64,000 nt of DNA, taken from NCBI GenBank assembly GCA_018399015.1, contig CP073761.1:496001-560000 (forward strand). The letters run 5' to 3'. The notes beneath the pieces were generated by a model. That model was given only the letters and a program-made list of their open reading frames with translations. It ran no database searches and was not told where the DNA came from. Source of the stretch: Cyanobium sp. M30B3. GTDB lineage: Bacteria; Cyanobacteriota; Cyanobacteriia; PCC-6307; Cyanobiaceae. The translations under genes were made by a program, and so were the position numbers. Within the stretch, counting starts at the first letter, position 1. The number at the start of each line of letters is the position of its first letter. Of the stretch, positions 9,705-19,419 are shown one piece after another.

Positions 9705-10412
9705 TCAGGCCGGCGTGAGCACCGCCAGGGCTTCGGCCCGGTGCTGGCCCTGCCAGGCCCACTGCCAGCGCCAGCCCGCCGCTTCAGCCAAGGCTTCAAT
9801 GGCGCCCCGCTCTGCCGGGATGTCAAAGCTGCTGAGGTGCTCGATCACCTGCGCCCGCTGCTCGCCGCTGAGGGGCTGCCAGCCGCCCACGCGCGCCCCA
9901 TAGCGCTGCCGGTAGGCCGCCAGCGCTTCCCCCGGTTGGCGGAACACATCGGCCCAGAGCAGCAGCCCGCCGGGGGCGAGGCGCCGGCGAGCCGCCGCCA
10001 GGAATTGGCTCTTCTCGCCGTCGCTGAGGTGATGGATGGCGAAGGCGGAGTGGAGCAGGTCGAGCGGCGGGCCATCGGCTTCGATCCAGGCCAGCAGGTC
10101 GCCCTGCTGCCAGTGGGTGGGGTAAGGCACCGGGCCCAGGGCGGCCTGGGCCAGGGGCAGCACGGCGGCGGTGAGATCGAGGCAGGTGTAGCTGCCCAGG
10201 GGAAGGCGCTGCAGCAGCGGCGCCAGCAGGGCCAGATCGCCGCAGCCCAGGTCGGCCATCGCCGGCGCCGGCGAGCCGGCCGGCCGCCGGGCCAGCCATC
10301 CCTCGAGGGCGGCGGCGGTGGCGGCGGCCAGGGCCCGGTGCTCCATCAGGTCGTGGCGCACCACGGAGCGGTAGGTGGCCCATTGGTGCTCGAACAGCGC
10401 CAAGCTCGCCAT
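9705..10412 (-). CDS. Class I SAM-dependent methyltransferase
   Basis: The 235-residue protein has a Rossmann methyltransferase core: SAM-binding motif I MADLGCGDLALL (about residues 52-63), acidic motif II TCLDLTAAVL, and motif IV/post motifs LLHSAFAIHHL and LAPGGLLLWADVFR. The FAIHHLS block is typical of small-molecule methyltransferases. The substrate cannot be assigned. It is convergent with the YkuD gene and divergent from the DUF1543 gene 19 bp away. Confidence 0.8.
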   Translation of the reverse strand: MASLALFEHQWATYRSVVRHDLMEHRALAAATAAALEGWLARRPAGSPAPAMADLGCGDLALLAPLLQRLPLGSYTCLDLTAAVLPLAQAALGPVPYPTHWQQGDLLAWIEADGPPLDLLHSAFAIHHLSDGEKSQFLAAARRRLAPGGLLLWADVFRQPGEALAAYRQRYGARVGGWQPLSGEQRAQVIEHLSSFDIPAERGAIEALAEAAGWRWQWAWQGQHRAEALAVLTPA

Positions 10413-10431
10413 CAGCCCAAGGATCTAGCCC

Positions 10432-10971
10432 ATGCACTCTGATGCACGTCCAGAGCTCTGGCTGGCGGTGCTGGGCGGCCGGGCGCCCGGGTGCCACATC
10501 GAGCTGCATGACGTGCGCTTCGTGGCCGGCACCACGATCGAGGCGGCCATCCCGGAGCTGCGGCGGCAGTGGTTCGGGAGGCGTGAGGGTCTGCACCTGG
10601 ATGCGTATCTGGCGGTGCGGGCGGTGGATGGCTGGGCGGTGCGCCTGGGGCGTGAGCCGTCCGCGCCCAGGCCCGAGCGGCTCTGGTTCGTGAACCTGGG
10701 CGCTTACCGCCCCGATTCCCTGGCCGAGCTGCATCACTTCGGCCTGGTGGTGGCCCGCTCGCCCCAGGCGGCCAAGGCGGCGGCGAAGCGCCAGTGGTTG
10801 CGCGGGGCGCTGCAGCAGCACAGGGACGACCTGGCCGCGGTGGACGACTGCCTGGCGGTCGAGCAGCTGGAGCTGCTGGGCGGCGAGCGCTGGCATGTGC
10901 AGATGGAGCCCCACCCCGAGGGCCTGAGCCAGCGCCAGGTGCCGGACTGGTTCGGCTACCGGCCGATCTGA
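10432..10971 (+). CDS. DUF1543 domain protein
   Basis: The 179-residue protein matches the DUF1543 pattern, with LWLAVLGGRAPGCHIELHDV near the N-terminus, an LHLDAYLAVRAVDGW block and a second copy-like half (LWFVNLGAYRP, ELHHFGLVVA). The role of the family is unknown; members are small and cytoplasmic. Its last 16 bp overlap the convergent protease gene. Confidence 0.8.
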   Translation: MHSDARPELWLAVLGGRAPGCHIELHDVRFVAGTTIEAAIPELRRQWFGRREGLHLDAYLAVRAVDGWAVRLGREPSAPRPERLWFVNLGAYRPDSLAELHHFGLVVARSPQAAKAAAKRQWLRGALQQHRDDLAAVDDCLAVEQLELLGGERWHVQMEPHPEGLSQRQVPDWFGYRPI

Positions 10972-12116
10972 AGGCGCCGCCGCAGGCGCCGGGAGAATCC
11001 CAATACCACGGGCAACCCCGCCAGCGGCAGGGGGCCCGGCACCTGCACCATATTGGCTTCGATGAAGCTGCGGTTCACATACACGGGGGCAAACCCGCCG
11101 AACTCACCGAAGCTGCTGTTTAGAAGGGCTTTGTCTTTGGTGCCATCAATGTCTCCGAAGTCTGGGCCGAAGGTGATGCCGAACGAGGTCACCGAGAGGA
11201 TGTTGAAGTCCGCATCAAACTGCGGTCCGCCCGAATCTCCGCCGGCCACGGAGGCCTCCAGTAGGCCCTGGCCGAGATTGCAGTATTTGGGGCCACCCAA
11301 CATGAAATCTGCTGCCACCTTGCAGGAACTGTCCTGGGCAACCTGGCCGTTGTCGAAGTCGGCCAGGTAGGTGAACCCGATCACCGACAAGGGCTGGTCG
11401 AGGATTGTTGCCCATTCCCCGTTGAAATCGGGGTCGCCGAAACGGAAGTCCATGCGGTTGTCGCCCTGGCGCAGAATGCCCACCCCGAGATCGGCTCCAA
11501 TGTCACCTCCCCTGCTGGAGCGGGCCCCGTAGCCAGCAGTGGTGTAATCGATTCCCGTGAGCGATTCGGCTGTTCCCAGCCCATAGGAGGTGGCAAAGTC
11601 GGGGGCCTCCGTGGCCAGTCTCAGCACAGCTACGTCGTGCTGGTCAATCACCTCTCCGGTGTACTCGGGATGAATGAACAGCTGGGAGACCGCAATGTCC
11701 GTGGAGAGCGGATTGGCGGTTACCACCGTGTCGGGGTCATTGCCTCCGTAGAAAAAGGCGGTGGTTCCCAGCAAGGCACCTTTCTGCTGATCCGAATTGA
11801 AGCAATGGGCCGCGCTCAGCAGGGAGACGCGGTCGGGTAGCAGGGAGCCGGAGCACTGAAACAGTCCGTTCTCGAAGGAGAGCAACAGCGAGGCCACGCC
11901 GCTGTATTGGGGCATCGGTGCGGTGTAGAGCGCCGAGCCGCCTGAGCCCAGGGTGTCCGTGGAGGTCTGGCCCACGATCAGGTTTTGGGCCGTCCAGCTC
12001 CAGGTGCCGTCGCCGAAGCTGCCCTCAACGGTGCGGGCCCCGGCGACTCCGCCGAAGGCCAGGGACAGGGCGGCGGAGGCGGCAAGCCCGAGGGCCTGGG
12101 ACAAAGGGTTCTGCAT
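10956..12116 (-). CDS. Secreted trypsin-like serine protease with PEP-CTERM-like tail
   Basis: The 386-residue protein begins with a Sec signal peptide (from [10 protein letters not shown]; cleavage near AFGGVAGA). The S1 protease triad is visible: His in LLSAAHCF, Asp in QHDVAVLRL and Ser in [10 protein letters not shown]. Cysteines suitable for disulfides occur in pairs. The C-terminus has a sorting-like tail: VPGPLPL, a short hydrophobic helix (AGLPVVLGF), then SRRLRRRL. This resembles PEP-CTERM signals processed by an exosortase/archaeosortase system, though no exosortase is in the window. The start is the ATG at 12114-12116; the longer frame upstream runs antisense to mtnA. Codon use is less GC-rich than in neighbours. 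A TAAAAT -10-like box lies at 12154-12159. Confidence 0.85.
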   Translation of the reverse strand: MQNPLSQALGLAASAALSLAFGGVAGARTVEGSFGDGTWSWTAQNLIVGQTSTDTLGSGGSALYTAPMPQYSGVASLLLSFENGLFQCSGSLLPDRVSLLSAAHCFNSDQQKGALLGTTAFFYGGNDPDTVVTANPLSTDIAVSQLFIHPEYTGEVIDQHDVAVLRLATEAPDFATSYGLGTAESLTGIDYTTAGYGARSSRGGDIGADLGVGILRQGDNRMDFRFGDPDFNGEWATILDQPLSVIGFTYLADFDNGQVAQDSSCKVAADFMLGGPKYCNLGQGLLEASVAGGDSGGPQFDADFNILSVTSFGITFGPDFGDIDGTKDKALLNSSFGEFGGFAPVYVNRSFIEANMVQVPGPLPLAGLPVVLGFSRRLRRRLQIGR

Positions 12117-12236
12117 GTCGCTGCAGATTCGCAAATAGTCGCAATTCAAACTTATTTTACAGGCCCCATCCATCGGCTCCGTGGGCGCGTTGGGTGCCCC
12201 AGCAGGGATGATCAGTTCAGCCATCCCGCCCGGCCC

Positions 12237-13364
12237 ATGAACATCGACGGCAGGCCCTGGCGCACCATCTGGCTGGAGCCGGATGGCCGCCCGGGGCATC
12301 ACACGGTCGGCGTGATCGACCAGACCCTGTTGCCACACCGCTTCACCACCCGCACGCTGCGCAGCTCAGCTGAGGCGGCCGAGGCGATCTCCACGATGGT
12401 GGTGCGGGGGGCGCCGCTGATCGGGGTGACGGGGGCCTACGGACTGATGCTGGCCCTGCAGGCCGACCCCAGCGACGCCTCCCTGGCCGCCGCCTTCGCG
12501 CTGCTCAATGCCACCCGGCCCACGGCGATCAACCTGCGCTGGGCGCTGGAGCGGGTGCGCGCGACGGTGCAGCCGCTGCCGCCGGAGCAGCGGGCCGCGG
12601 CGGCCCAAGCGGAGGCGGCGCTGATCGCCGATGAGGACGTGGCGATGGGCGAGGCGATCGGCGAGCACGGCCTGGGCCTGCTGCGGCAGCTGGCGGCGGC
12701 CCGGCCCGCCGGGCGCCAGGGCGAGCCGCTGAACGTGCTCACCCACTGCAACGCCGGCTGGCTGGCCACGGTGGACTGGGGCACGGCCCTGGCGCCGATC
12801 TACAAGGCCCACCGCGCCGGGCTCAACATTCACGTATGGGTGGATGAGACCCGGCCGCGCAACCAGGGGGCCAGCCTCACCGCCTGGGAGCTGGGCCGCG
12901 AGGGGGTGCCGCATACGGTGATCGTGGACAACGCCGGCGGCCACCTGATGCAGCACGGCCAGGTGGACGCGGTGATCGTGGGCACCGACCGCACCACCCG
13001 CACGGGTGATGTGTGCAACAAGATCGGCACCTACCTCAAGGCCCTGGCCGCCCGCGACAACGGCGTGCCCTTCTACGTGGCCCTGCCCGCCTCCACGATC
13101 GACTGGACGGTGAGCGACGGGGTGGCGGAGATCCCGATCGAAGCCCGCAGCGTCACTGAAGTGACCCACATCCAGGGCCGCCTGCAGGAGGGCGCGGCCA
13201 CCGGCGAGCTGGCCATGGTGCAGCTCACGCCGGATGGCAGCGCCGGCTTCAACCCGGCCTTCGACGTGACGCCCGCCCGGCTGGTCACGGCCCTGATCAC
13301 CGAACGGGGCGTGGCGGCCGCCAGCGAGGAGGGGCTGCGCAGCCTCTACGGGGATACGGTCTGA
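12237..13364 (+). CDS. mtnA: S-methyl-5-thioribose-1-phosphate isomerase
   Basis: MtnA converts methylthioribose-1-phosphate to methylthioribulose-1-phosphate in methionine salvage. The 375-residue protein has the expected blocks: [40 protein letters not shown] (catalytic Cys), [21 protein letters not shown], and [18 protein letters not shown] (catalytic Asp). The ATG at 12237 is preferred to upstream starts that would overlap the divergent protease. A class II aldolase is found 2.5 kb downstream, which suggests the aldolase-based salvage route rather than the classical mtnBCD route. The last 19 bp overlap the convergent htpX. Confidence 0.95.
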   Translation: MNIDGRPWRTIWLEPDGRPGHHTVGVIDQTLLPHRFTTRTLRSSAEAAEAISTMVVRGAPLIGVTGAYGLMLALQADPSDASLAAAFALLNATRPTAINLRWALERVRATVQPLPPEQRAAAAQAEAALIADEDVAMGEAIGEHGLGLLRQLAAARPAGRQGEPLNVLTHCNAGWLATVDWGTALAPIYKAHRAGLNIHVWVDETRPRNQGASLTAWELGREGVPHTVIVDNAGGHLMQHGQVDAVIVGTDRTTRTGDVCNKIGTYLKALAARDNGVPFYVALPASTIDWTVSDGVAEIPIEARSVTEVTHIQGRLQEGAATGELAMVQLTPDGSAGFNPAFDVTPARLVTALITERGVAAASEEGLRSLYGDTV

Positions 13365-14248
13365 AGCCCCTTCACCTTGGCCTCCCGCAGGGCGCGGATG
13401 CGGTTCTCCAGGGGAGGGTGGCTGGCCAGCAGGCCGAGCAGCTGGGGCGGGGCGCTGATCTTGAGGTTGTCGAAGGCGGGGCCGTCGCGGCGGTCGCTGA
13501 GCTGCATGGCACCGCCCAGCCGCTCGAGGGCCCCCACCATGGCGTCGGGGCCCACCAGGGCGGCCGCGCCGGCATCGGCCCGGTATTCGCGGTGGCGGGA
13601 GAACCAGGCGGTGATCAGCGAGCCGCCGAGGCCGAGCAGCACCTCCAGCGGCTGCACCAGCACCAGTGAGGGGGCGCGCACGCGGCCCTGCTCGTCGGTG
13701 CTGCGGGGCAGGGCCATCCACAGCAGCCGCACGAAGAAGAGCACGAAGGCGTTCACCACCCCCTGCAGCAGGCTCATGGTCACCATGTCGCCGTTGCCCA
13801 CGTGGCTGAGCTCGTGGCCGAGCACGGCCTCCAGCTCGGCGGGGGGCATGCCGCGCAGGATCCCGGTGGACACGGCCACCAGGGCCCGGTCCGGGGAGGG
13901 GCCGGTGGCGAAGGCGTTGAACTCGGGGGCGGCGTAGATGCCCACATCGGGCATGGGCAGGCCGGCCTTCTGGGCCAGAGCGGCTACGGTGGTGACCAGC
14001 CAGCGGGCTTCCGGGCCACTGTTCTCATCCACCAGCTGCACGCCCATGCCGCGGATCGCTGATTCGCGCGACATCTGCAGCGAGATCCAGGAGCCCACGG
14101 CCCCCCAGAAGAAGCTGCCGATCAGCAGGGGAGTGAAGGGCAGATCGGGTGGCAGCAGGCCGATGGCGGTGGCCAGGCCGAGCAGCACGGCGATGGTGGC
14201 CACCACCGCCAGGTTGGTGATCAGGAACAGGCTGGTGCGCAGGGGCAT
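13346..14248 (-). CDS. htpX: HtpX-type M48 membrane metalloprotease
   Basis: HtpX degrades misfolded membrane proteins. The 300-residue protein has two N-terminal membrane helices ([19 protein letters not shown] and [17 protein letters not shown]), the zinc site [13 protein letters not shown] (about residue 140), two further hydrophobic stretches ([17 protein letters not shown]; a second near [14 protein letters not shown]) and the third ligand region [10 protein letters not shown]. The C-terminus ([13 protein letters not shown]) is typical. The ATG at 14246-14248 was chosen over a TTG five codons upstream. Confidence 0.93.
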   Translation of the reverse strand: MPLRTSLFLITNLAVVATIAVLLGLATAIGLLPPDLPFTPLLIGSFFWGAVGSWISLQMSRESAIRGMGVQLVDENSGPEARWLVTTVAALAQKAGLPMPDVGIYAAPEFNAFATGPSPDRALVAVSTGILRGMPPAELEAVLGHELSHVGNGDMVTMSLLQGVVNAFVLFFVRLLWMALPRSTDEQGRVRAPSLVLVQPLEVLLGLGGSLITAWFSRHREYRADAGAAALVGPDAMVGALERLGGAMQLSDRRDGPAFDNLKISAPPQLLGLLASHPPLENRIRALREAKVKGLQTVSP

Positions 14249-14335
14249 GGTGCAACGCGCCAAGGGCTCAAGCCAGTGTTAGCAGTGGCAGGTCCGTCCG
14301 GCAGGGGGCCCGGGGGCGAACCACCACCTGCTCCG

Positions 14336-14509
14336 TCACCTCTGGATGGCCTTCCACAGCCACCACAGGGCGAGCGCGACGAGCACCCAGGGCAACAGGG
14401 AGCGGAACACCAGCAGCACGGCCAGCACCACCAAGGCGGAAACGGCGCTGCGCCTGGTGAGGGCCTTGGCCTCGTCGGTCATGTAGCGCCAGCGGGGCAG
14501 CAGGGCCAT
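14336..14509 (-). CDS. Small membrane protein (57 aa)
   Basis: This 57-residue frame starts at an ATG (14507-14509). It has a charged N-terminus (DEAKALTRRSA) and one or two hydrophobic stretches (VSALVVLAVLLVF; LLPWVLVALALWWLW) ending in a short basic tail. The composition and topology look like a real small cyanobacterial membrane protein, but I cannot name a family. It lies between htpX and the MFS gene on the same strand. Confidence 0.55.
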   Translation of the reverse strand: MALLPRWRYMTDEAKALTRRSAVSALVVLAVLLVFRSLLPWVLVALALWWLWKAIQR

Positions 14510-14583
14510 GGGTGGGGACGGGTTGCGTGGCCTGAGTCTGCCTGCCCTGCTGCGGGGCTTCGGGCCAGGTGGCAGGGATCGGC

Positions 14584-15801
14584 TCAGGTGCGGGCCGCGC
14601 CCGGCAACAGCTTGGCCGACAGCACGATGCCCGCCACCGCCAGGCCGGCCAGGGGATGGAAGGCGGCGCTGTAGGTGCCGAACCAGTCGCGCAGCTGACC
14701 CGTGACCAGCGTGCCCACCAGGGCGCCGACCCCGTAGGCCGTGAACACCAGGCCGTAGATCTCGGCATAGCGATTCGCCGGAAAGCTGCGCAGGGTGGTG
14801 GCCGGGGCGATCGCCAGCCAGCCGCCCAGGGCGCTCCAGAACAGGCAGAAGGCCAGCAGGTAGAGCGCCACGTCGCCCTGGCCGGCGCGCAGCATCAGCA
14901 CGCTGCCCACAAGGATCAGGCCGAAGGCCAGCATGGCGGCCCGCGCCGGCGTCCAGCGGTCGCACAGCCAGCCGAACAGCGGCCGGCTGAGGCCATTGAA
15001 CAGCGCAAACAGCGACACACTGGCCGCCGCCATGGCCGGCGAAATGCCGATCAGTTCGGTGCCCACCGGGCTGGCGATGCCGATCGCGCTCAGGCCGGCC
15101 AGGGTGCCGAGCGCGTAGTTGAGCCACAGCCCCGGCACGATGCGCCCGCCGGCGGGCGGGAGGGCCGCTGCGGCTGTGGCTGCGGTGGCCGCAGGAGCAG
15201 TGCTGCTGGGGGGGGCGGGCCGCAGCAGCCTGGCCGCCAGCAGCAGGATCGCCCCGAAGGCCAGGCCGAACAGGCGCAGGGTGGGCCGGCTGCCGAAGGC
15301 GTCGATCAACCGCTGGGCCAGGGGGGCCGTGATCAGGGGCGACAGCCCGAAGCCGGTCACCGTCAGCCCCGCCGCCAGCCCCTTGCGCTCCGGAAACCAG
15401 CTGGCCACCACGGCCAGGGGCACGCCATACACCAGCCCCACCCCCAGGCCCGCCACCACCCCGTAGGCCAGCACCAGCTCCTGGATGCTGCCCGCAGCGC
15501 TGGCCAGCAGGTAGCCCAGGCTCACCACCACGGCGCCGGTGGTGGCCACCCGACGGCCGTGGCCAGCGCTGATCCAGCGGCCGGCCAGCGGCATCATTCC
15601 CGCGTAACACACCAGCGCCACGGTGAAGGGCAGCAGGCTGGCGGTGGCGCCCAGCCCCAGCTCCTGCTCCAGCGGCGTGCGGAAGATGCTCCAGGCGTAC
15701 ACCGTGCCCAGGCAGAGCATGGCGAGGATGCCGAGCGGGATCATCAACCACCGCCCCTGGGCGGCCGGCAGTCCGAACAGCCGCCGGCCCGATGTCGTCA
15801 T
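14584..15801 (-). CDS. MFS transporter, oxalate/formate antiporter (OFA)-like
   Basis: The 405-residue protein has the twelve-helix MFS layout with a central loop rich in Ala/Pro (about residues 200-225). Family-like blocks include LGTVYAWSIFRTPLEQELG in helix 1, AGRWISAGHGRRV after helix 2 and ERKGLAAGLTVTGFGLSP, which resemble OFA-type monocarboxylate carriers. The substrate is unknown. Start at ATG 15799-15801; the frame upstream of it is antisense to the aldolase gene. Divergent from the class II aldolase with about 100 bp between them, so shared regulation is possible. Confidence 0.82.
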   Translation of the reverse strand: MTTSGRRLFGLPAAQGRWLMIPLGILAMLCLGTVYAWSIFRTPLEQELGLGATASLLPFTVALVCYAGMMPLAGRWISAGHGRRVATTGAVVVSLGYLLASAAGSIQELVLAYGVVAGLGVGLVYGVPLAVVASWFPERKGLAAGLTVTGFGLSPLITAPLAQRLIDAFGSRPTLRLFGLAFGAILLLAARLLRPAPPSSTAPAATAATAAAALPPAGGRIVPGLWLNYALGTLAGLSAIGIASPVGTELIGISPAMAAASVSLFALFNGLSRPLFGWLCDRWTPARAAMLAFGLILVGSVLMLRAGQGDVALYLLAFCLFWSALGGWLAIAPATTLRSFPANRYAEIYGLVFTAYGVGALVGTLVTGQLRDWFGTYSAAFHPLAGLAVAGIVLSAKLLPGAART

Positions 15802-15900
15802 CCGCCTACCCCACTGTCGTGATGCCGAACTCACTGTGCTGCATGGCGCCGCTGCTTGGGGGTGGCAGAGTTGCGGGCCCCCCGCCGGCCCGATGCCGCC

Positions 15901-16614
15901 GTGTCGTCGTCCTCCGAGCCCCCGCCGCCCGCCGCAGCTGAGCAGGCCCTGCGCCAGCAGCTTGTGGCGGTGGCGCAGCGCCTGACTGCCTCCGGCCTCA
16001 ACCACGGCACAGCGGGCAATCTCTCGGCCCGCTGGGGTGAGGGCCTGCTGATCACCCCCTCCTCCCTGCCCAGCGAGCAGTTGCAACCGGAGGATCTGCT
16101 GGCGATCGACTTCGACGGCCACCCCCTGGTTGGTTCTGCATCATCCGCTTGCCGGGCCGCTGAGGGCCGGCGCAGCCCCTCCTCCGAGTGGCGGCTCCAT
16201 GCCGATTTGCTGCGCAGCCGACCGGACGCGGCGGCGGTGGTGCACTGCCACTCGATCCACGCCACGGCCCTGGCCTGCCATGGCCGCGGCATTCCGCCGT
16301 TCCACTACATGGTGGTGCAGGCCGGTGGCCCGGACATCCGCTGCGCCGGCTACGCCACCTTCGGCAGCCAGGAGCTCTCCGATCTCACCCTGGTTGCCAT
16401 GGAGGATCGCCAGGCCTGCCTGCTGGCCCACCACGGCCAGGTGACCGTGGGCGCATCCCTGGAGCAGGCCCTGGCCCTGGCGCTGGAGGTGGAGACCCTG
16501 GCCCACATGTATCTGCAGGCCCTGCAGCTGGGCGAGCCGCCCCTGCTCAGCCTCACCGAGATGGAACGGGTGGCCGCCCAGATGCAGCTGCGCCGGTACG
16601 GCGTTCTGGCCTGA
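15901..16614 (+). CDS. Class II aldolase/adducin family protein
   Basis: The family includes FucA, MtnB and aldolases of the 5-deoxyribose/methylthioribose (DHAP) shunt, all zinc enzymes acting on sugar phosphates. The 237-residue protein has the N-terminal GLNHGTAGNLSAR substrate-phosphate loop, an active-site Glu in SSEWRLHADLL, the zinc histidines in VVHCHSIHATALA and the third ligand in LLAHHGQVTVG. Gly-rich GTAGNLS and the HCHS pattern match class II aldolases. The GTG at 15901 is preferred; a TTG at 15856 is possible. With mtnA 2.5 kb away, the product of MtnA is the likeliest substrate (inference). Confidence 0.85.
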   Translation: MSSSSEPPPPAAAEQALRQQLVAVAQRLTASGLNHGTAGNLSARWGEGLLITPSSLPSEQLQPEDLLAIDFDGHPLVGSASSACRAAEGRRSPSSEWRLHADLLRSRPDAAAVVHCHSIHATALACHGRGIPPFHYMVVQAGGPDIRCAGYATFGSQELSDLTLVAMEDRQACLLAHHGQVTVGASLEQALALALEVETLAHMYLQALQLGEPPLLSLTEMERVAAQMQLRRYGVLA

Positions 16615-16623
16615 GCTCCCCGA

Positions 16624-17988
16624 TCAGGCCCTGTGTCCCTGCCGTGCCAGGGCCATGCCGAACAGCAGCGACGCCAGGGTGAGCCCCAGGGCCAGGACGG
16701 TCCACAGCGGCAGGCCCATTCCCTTGAGGGCGATCGGTGCGAAGGCCGTGACCAGGCCGCCGCCGAGAAAGGGTTCGAACACCAGTTGCTTGAACGAAAA
16801 GGCCTCCAGGGCGCCGCTGCGGCCGTAGGGGTCGGCCATGCGCAGCAGCAGCAGGCCGCTGGCCGTCACCCCCGTGCCCTGGCCGAAGTCGGCGATCGCC
16901 CGCTCGAACCAGGTGTCGGCGAACAGGCGGGGCGCCAGCCAGAGGAAGGCGGCCAGGTTCCAGGCCAGCCCCACCACCGCCAGCACCACCAGTGGCAGCC
17001 AGGCCTCTGCCAGCAGGCTGAGGTTGAGGCTGGCCATGGCCGCCGTGATCAGCAGGTCCATCGCCAGCGAGCCGATGCTCTGCTGCTGCTGCACCGCGGC
17101 CAGCTGGGGCTGCCCCTGCCACTGGAGCAGCTGCTGTACCAGCAGTCCGCCCACCATCGCCAGCGGGAACAGGGGCACCGCCTCCAGCAGGCGGGCCGCT
17201 CCCTCGCCGCCCAGCCAGCCGGCCAGCAGCACCAGGGCGTGCTTGAGCAGCACCCCCAGGCCCACGGCTCCGCCGATCAGGGCCAGGTTGAGGGTGAGCG
17301 AGTCGAGCTTGGGGGACGGCTGGGCCGGACGCTGCCTCCGCTCTTCCGACTCCTCCAGCCGCCGGGCTTCCAGGGCCGCCATGGCATCCGGATCCCCGGC
17401 AGCCAGCAGCCATTGCCGGCGTCGGCCGATCACCACCAGGCTGCTGCCGATCAGCACCGCCGCCAGCACCCCCAGCGTGGCCATCGCCAGGCCCAGCGCC
17501 TCGCCGCTGGCCAGCCCCAGGCTGCGGAAGGTGGGGCCCATGCCCGCCGCCGTGCCGTGGCCGCCCTCAAAGCCCACCTCGATCAGGCAGGCCATCAGCG
17601 GATTCACCCCCAGCAGGGGTTGGAGCACCAGCCCCACCACCAGGCCGCCCACGAGGTACTGGCCGAAGCCCAGCACCATGCCGAAGGCGGTCTGGCTGGC
17701 GGCTCGCTGCCAGATCACGGAGCGGCTGGGCAGGGCCTGGCCGAGAAACAGGGTGGCGAACACCACATTGATGAGCGCCCCGGGGATCTGGTTCCAGATC
17801 GTGTACACCTGCTCCGGAAAGATGCGCAGCGGGCTGAACGGGCCGATCAACAGCCCCAGGGCGCCGGCGATCAGGGCCTCGGGCAAACCCAGCCTGCGCA
17901 ACCAGCCCACCCGGTTGCGCAGGCTGGCGGCCAGCAGCAGCAGCAGGCTGAGGGCCACGAAGGCGATCAGCACGTCAAACACCTTCAT
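16624..17988 (-). CDS. gltS: GltS-type sodium/glutamate symporter, copy A
   Basis: GltS carriers import glutamate with sodium. The 454-residue protein has an inverted pair of five-helix bundles. Conserved motifs are GFGQYLVGG, NPLMACLIEVGFEGGHGTA in the first half, and ADFGQGTGVTASGLLLLRMADP in the second. These are the pore-loop hairpins of the family. A hydrophilic cytoplasmic loop separates the halves (about residues 205-235). A related copy lies 21 bp upstream on the same strand, so this is a tandem duplication. Substrate specificity of either copy cannot be told from sequence. Confidence 0.88.
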   Translation of the reverse strand: MKVFDVLIAFVALSLLLLLAASLRNRVGWLRRLGLPEALIAGALGLLIGPFSPLRIFPEQVYTIWNQIPGALINVVFATLFLGQALPSRSVIWQRAASQTAFGMVLGFGQYLVGGLVVGLVLQPLLGVNPLMACLIEVGFEGGHGTAAGMGPTFRSLGLASGEALGLAMATLGVLAAVLIGSSLVVIGRRRQWLLAAGDPDAMAALEARRLEESEERRQRPAQPSPKLDSLTLNLALIGGAVGLGVLLKHALVLLAGWLGGEGAARLLEAVPLFPLAMVGGLLVQQLLQWQGQPQLAAVQQQQSIGSLAMDLLITAAMASLNLSLLAEAWLPLVVLAVVGLAWNLAAFLWLAPRLFADTWFERAIADFGQGTGVTASGLLLLRMADPYGRSGALEAFSFKQLVFEPFLGGGLVTAFAPIALKGMGLPLWTVLALGLTLASLLFGMALARQGHRA

Positions 17989-18009
17989 GGCCAGTGCTGG
18001 GGCAGGCGG

Positions 18010-19419
18010 TCAGCTGCCCGTGTGGGCGAGCAGCAGGGCCAGTGTGATCCAGAGTGCCGTGAATCCGAAGCAAACTTCGGTCCAGATCGGCAGTCCCCAG
18101 GTGTGCACCGCCAGGGGCGCGGCCACCGTCACCACGCCCCCGGCCAGCACCGGCTGGAGCAGCAGCTGCTTCACCGAGAAGGCCGGCAGGGCACCGCTGC
18201 GGTTGTCCGGATCAGCCATCCCCAGCAGCAGCAGCCCGCTGGCGGCCACCCCCGTGGCCTGGCCGAATTCGATCACGGCCCGCTCGAACCAGTCGATCGG
18301 CAATATCCGCCGCGCCAGCACCAGCAGCACCAGCAGGTTCCAGCCCAGGCCGGCCAGCGTCAGCACGCTCAGGGGCAGCCAGCTGCGCGCCAGCTGGGGC
18401 AGGTCCAGGCCGGCCATCGCCGCCGTGATCAGCAGGTCGGTGGCGATGCCGCCGATGCGCTCCTGCTGGCTGGCCTGCACCAGGGCGGTGCGGCCGCTGC
18501 GCTCCAGGGCCAGCCGCACCAGCAGCGAACCCGCCAGGGCCAGGGGATAGACGGGCAGGGCGTCGATCACCGTGCGCCAGGTGCCCTGCAGGGGCTCGGC
18601 GGCCCACTCCAGGGTTGCCAGAAGCAGCACCCCCACACCCACGGCCAGCCCCACCAGCCCCAGGTTCACCAGCCAGGTGTGCAGCCCCGCCGGCGGCTGG
18701 TCGCTCAGCGGTTCCGGCAGCGGACAGCTGGGCTGGTGGGCCAGGGCACCCTCGGCCACCCCATCCCCGGTTCCTGGATCCCCGGCCACCGGCTGCGCTG
18801 CCGCCACGGGCTCGGGCAGGTGCACCATCAGCCAGCCGCGGCGCTGGGCCAGCACCACCAGTGCACCGCCCAGCACGGTGGAGCTGAGCAGCCCCACGGT
18901 GGCCATCGCCAGGCCCAGGTCGCTGCCCTCGCTGAAACCCAGGTCGGCATAGATCGGTCCCAGCACCGCCGCACTGCCGTGGCCGCCCTCGAAGCCCACC
19001 TCGATCAGGCAGGCCATCAGGGGATTCGCCCCCAGCCAGGGCCCGAGCACCAGCAGCACCGCCAGGGCGCCCACCAGGTACTGGCCAAAGCCCAGGGTGA
19101 GGCCCAGCAGGGTCTGGGCGGCAGCCGGTCGCCACAGCTGGCCGATCGCCGGCAGGGGGCGGCCCAGCAGCAGCGTGCCGAACACCAGCGTGAGCAGCAC
19201 CGTGGGCAGCCGCGCCCACAGCGCCTCGATCGGGGCCGGCATCAGTGGCCAGGGCCCGTAGGGCCCGAGCAGCAGTCCCAGCAGGCCCGCCAGCACGGCG
19301 GCCGGCAGGCCCAGTCGCTGCAGTCCCAGCGCCGGGCCGATCGCCCGCCCGATCGCCACCAGCAGCGCCAGCACGGCGAAGGCCGCGGCGATCAGGGCCA
19401 GGGCAGAGAGCGCGGTCAT
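18010..19419 (-). CDS. gltS: GltS-type sodium/glutamate symporter, copy B
   Basis: This 469-residue protein is a paralogue of copy A, with the same hairpin motifs (GFGQYLVGA, NPLMACLIEVGFEGGHGSA; IEFGQATGVAASGLLLLGMADP). It has a longer central loop (about residues 195-245), rich in Pro/Glu/Gly. The ATG start overlaps the stop of the S9 peptidase (19416-19419), indicating coupling in an S9 peptidase - gltS - gltS operon. The pattern of divergence (same pore motifs, different loops) suggests different regulation or substrates. Confidence 0.88.
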   Translation of the reverse strand: MTALSALALIAAAFAVLALLVAIGRAIGPALGLQRLGLPAAVLAGLLGLLLGPYGPWPLMPAPIEALWARLPTVLLTLVFGTLLLGRPLPAIGQLWRPAAAQTLLGLTLGFGQYLVGALAVLLVLGPWLGANPLMACLIEVGFEGGHGSAAVLGPIYADLGFSEGSDLGLAMATVGLLSSTVLGGALVVLAQRRGWLMVHLPEPVAAAQPVAGDPGTGDGVAEGALAHQPSCPLPEPLSDQPPAGLHTWLVNLGLVGLAVGVGVLLLATLEWAAEPLQGTWRTVIDALPVYPLALAGSLLVRLALERSGRTALVQASQQERIGGIATDLLITAAMAGLDLPQLARSWLPLSVLTLAGLGWNLLVLLVLARRILPIDWFERAVIEFGQATGVAASGLLLLGMADPDNRSGALPAFSVKQLLLQPVLAGGVVTVAAPLAVHTWGLPIWTEVCFGFTALWITLALLLAHTGS

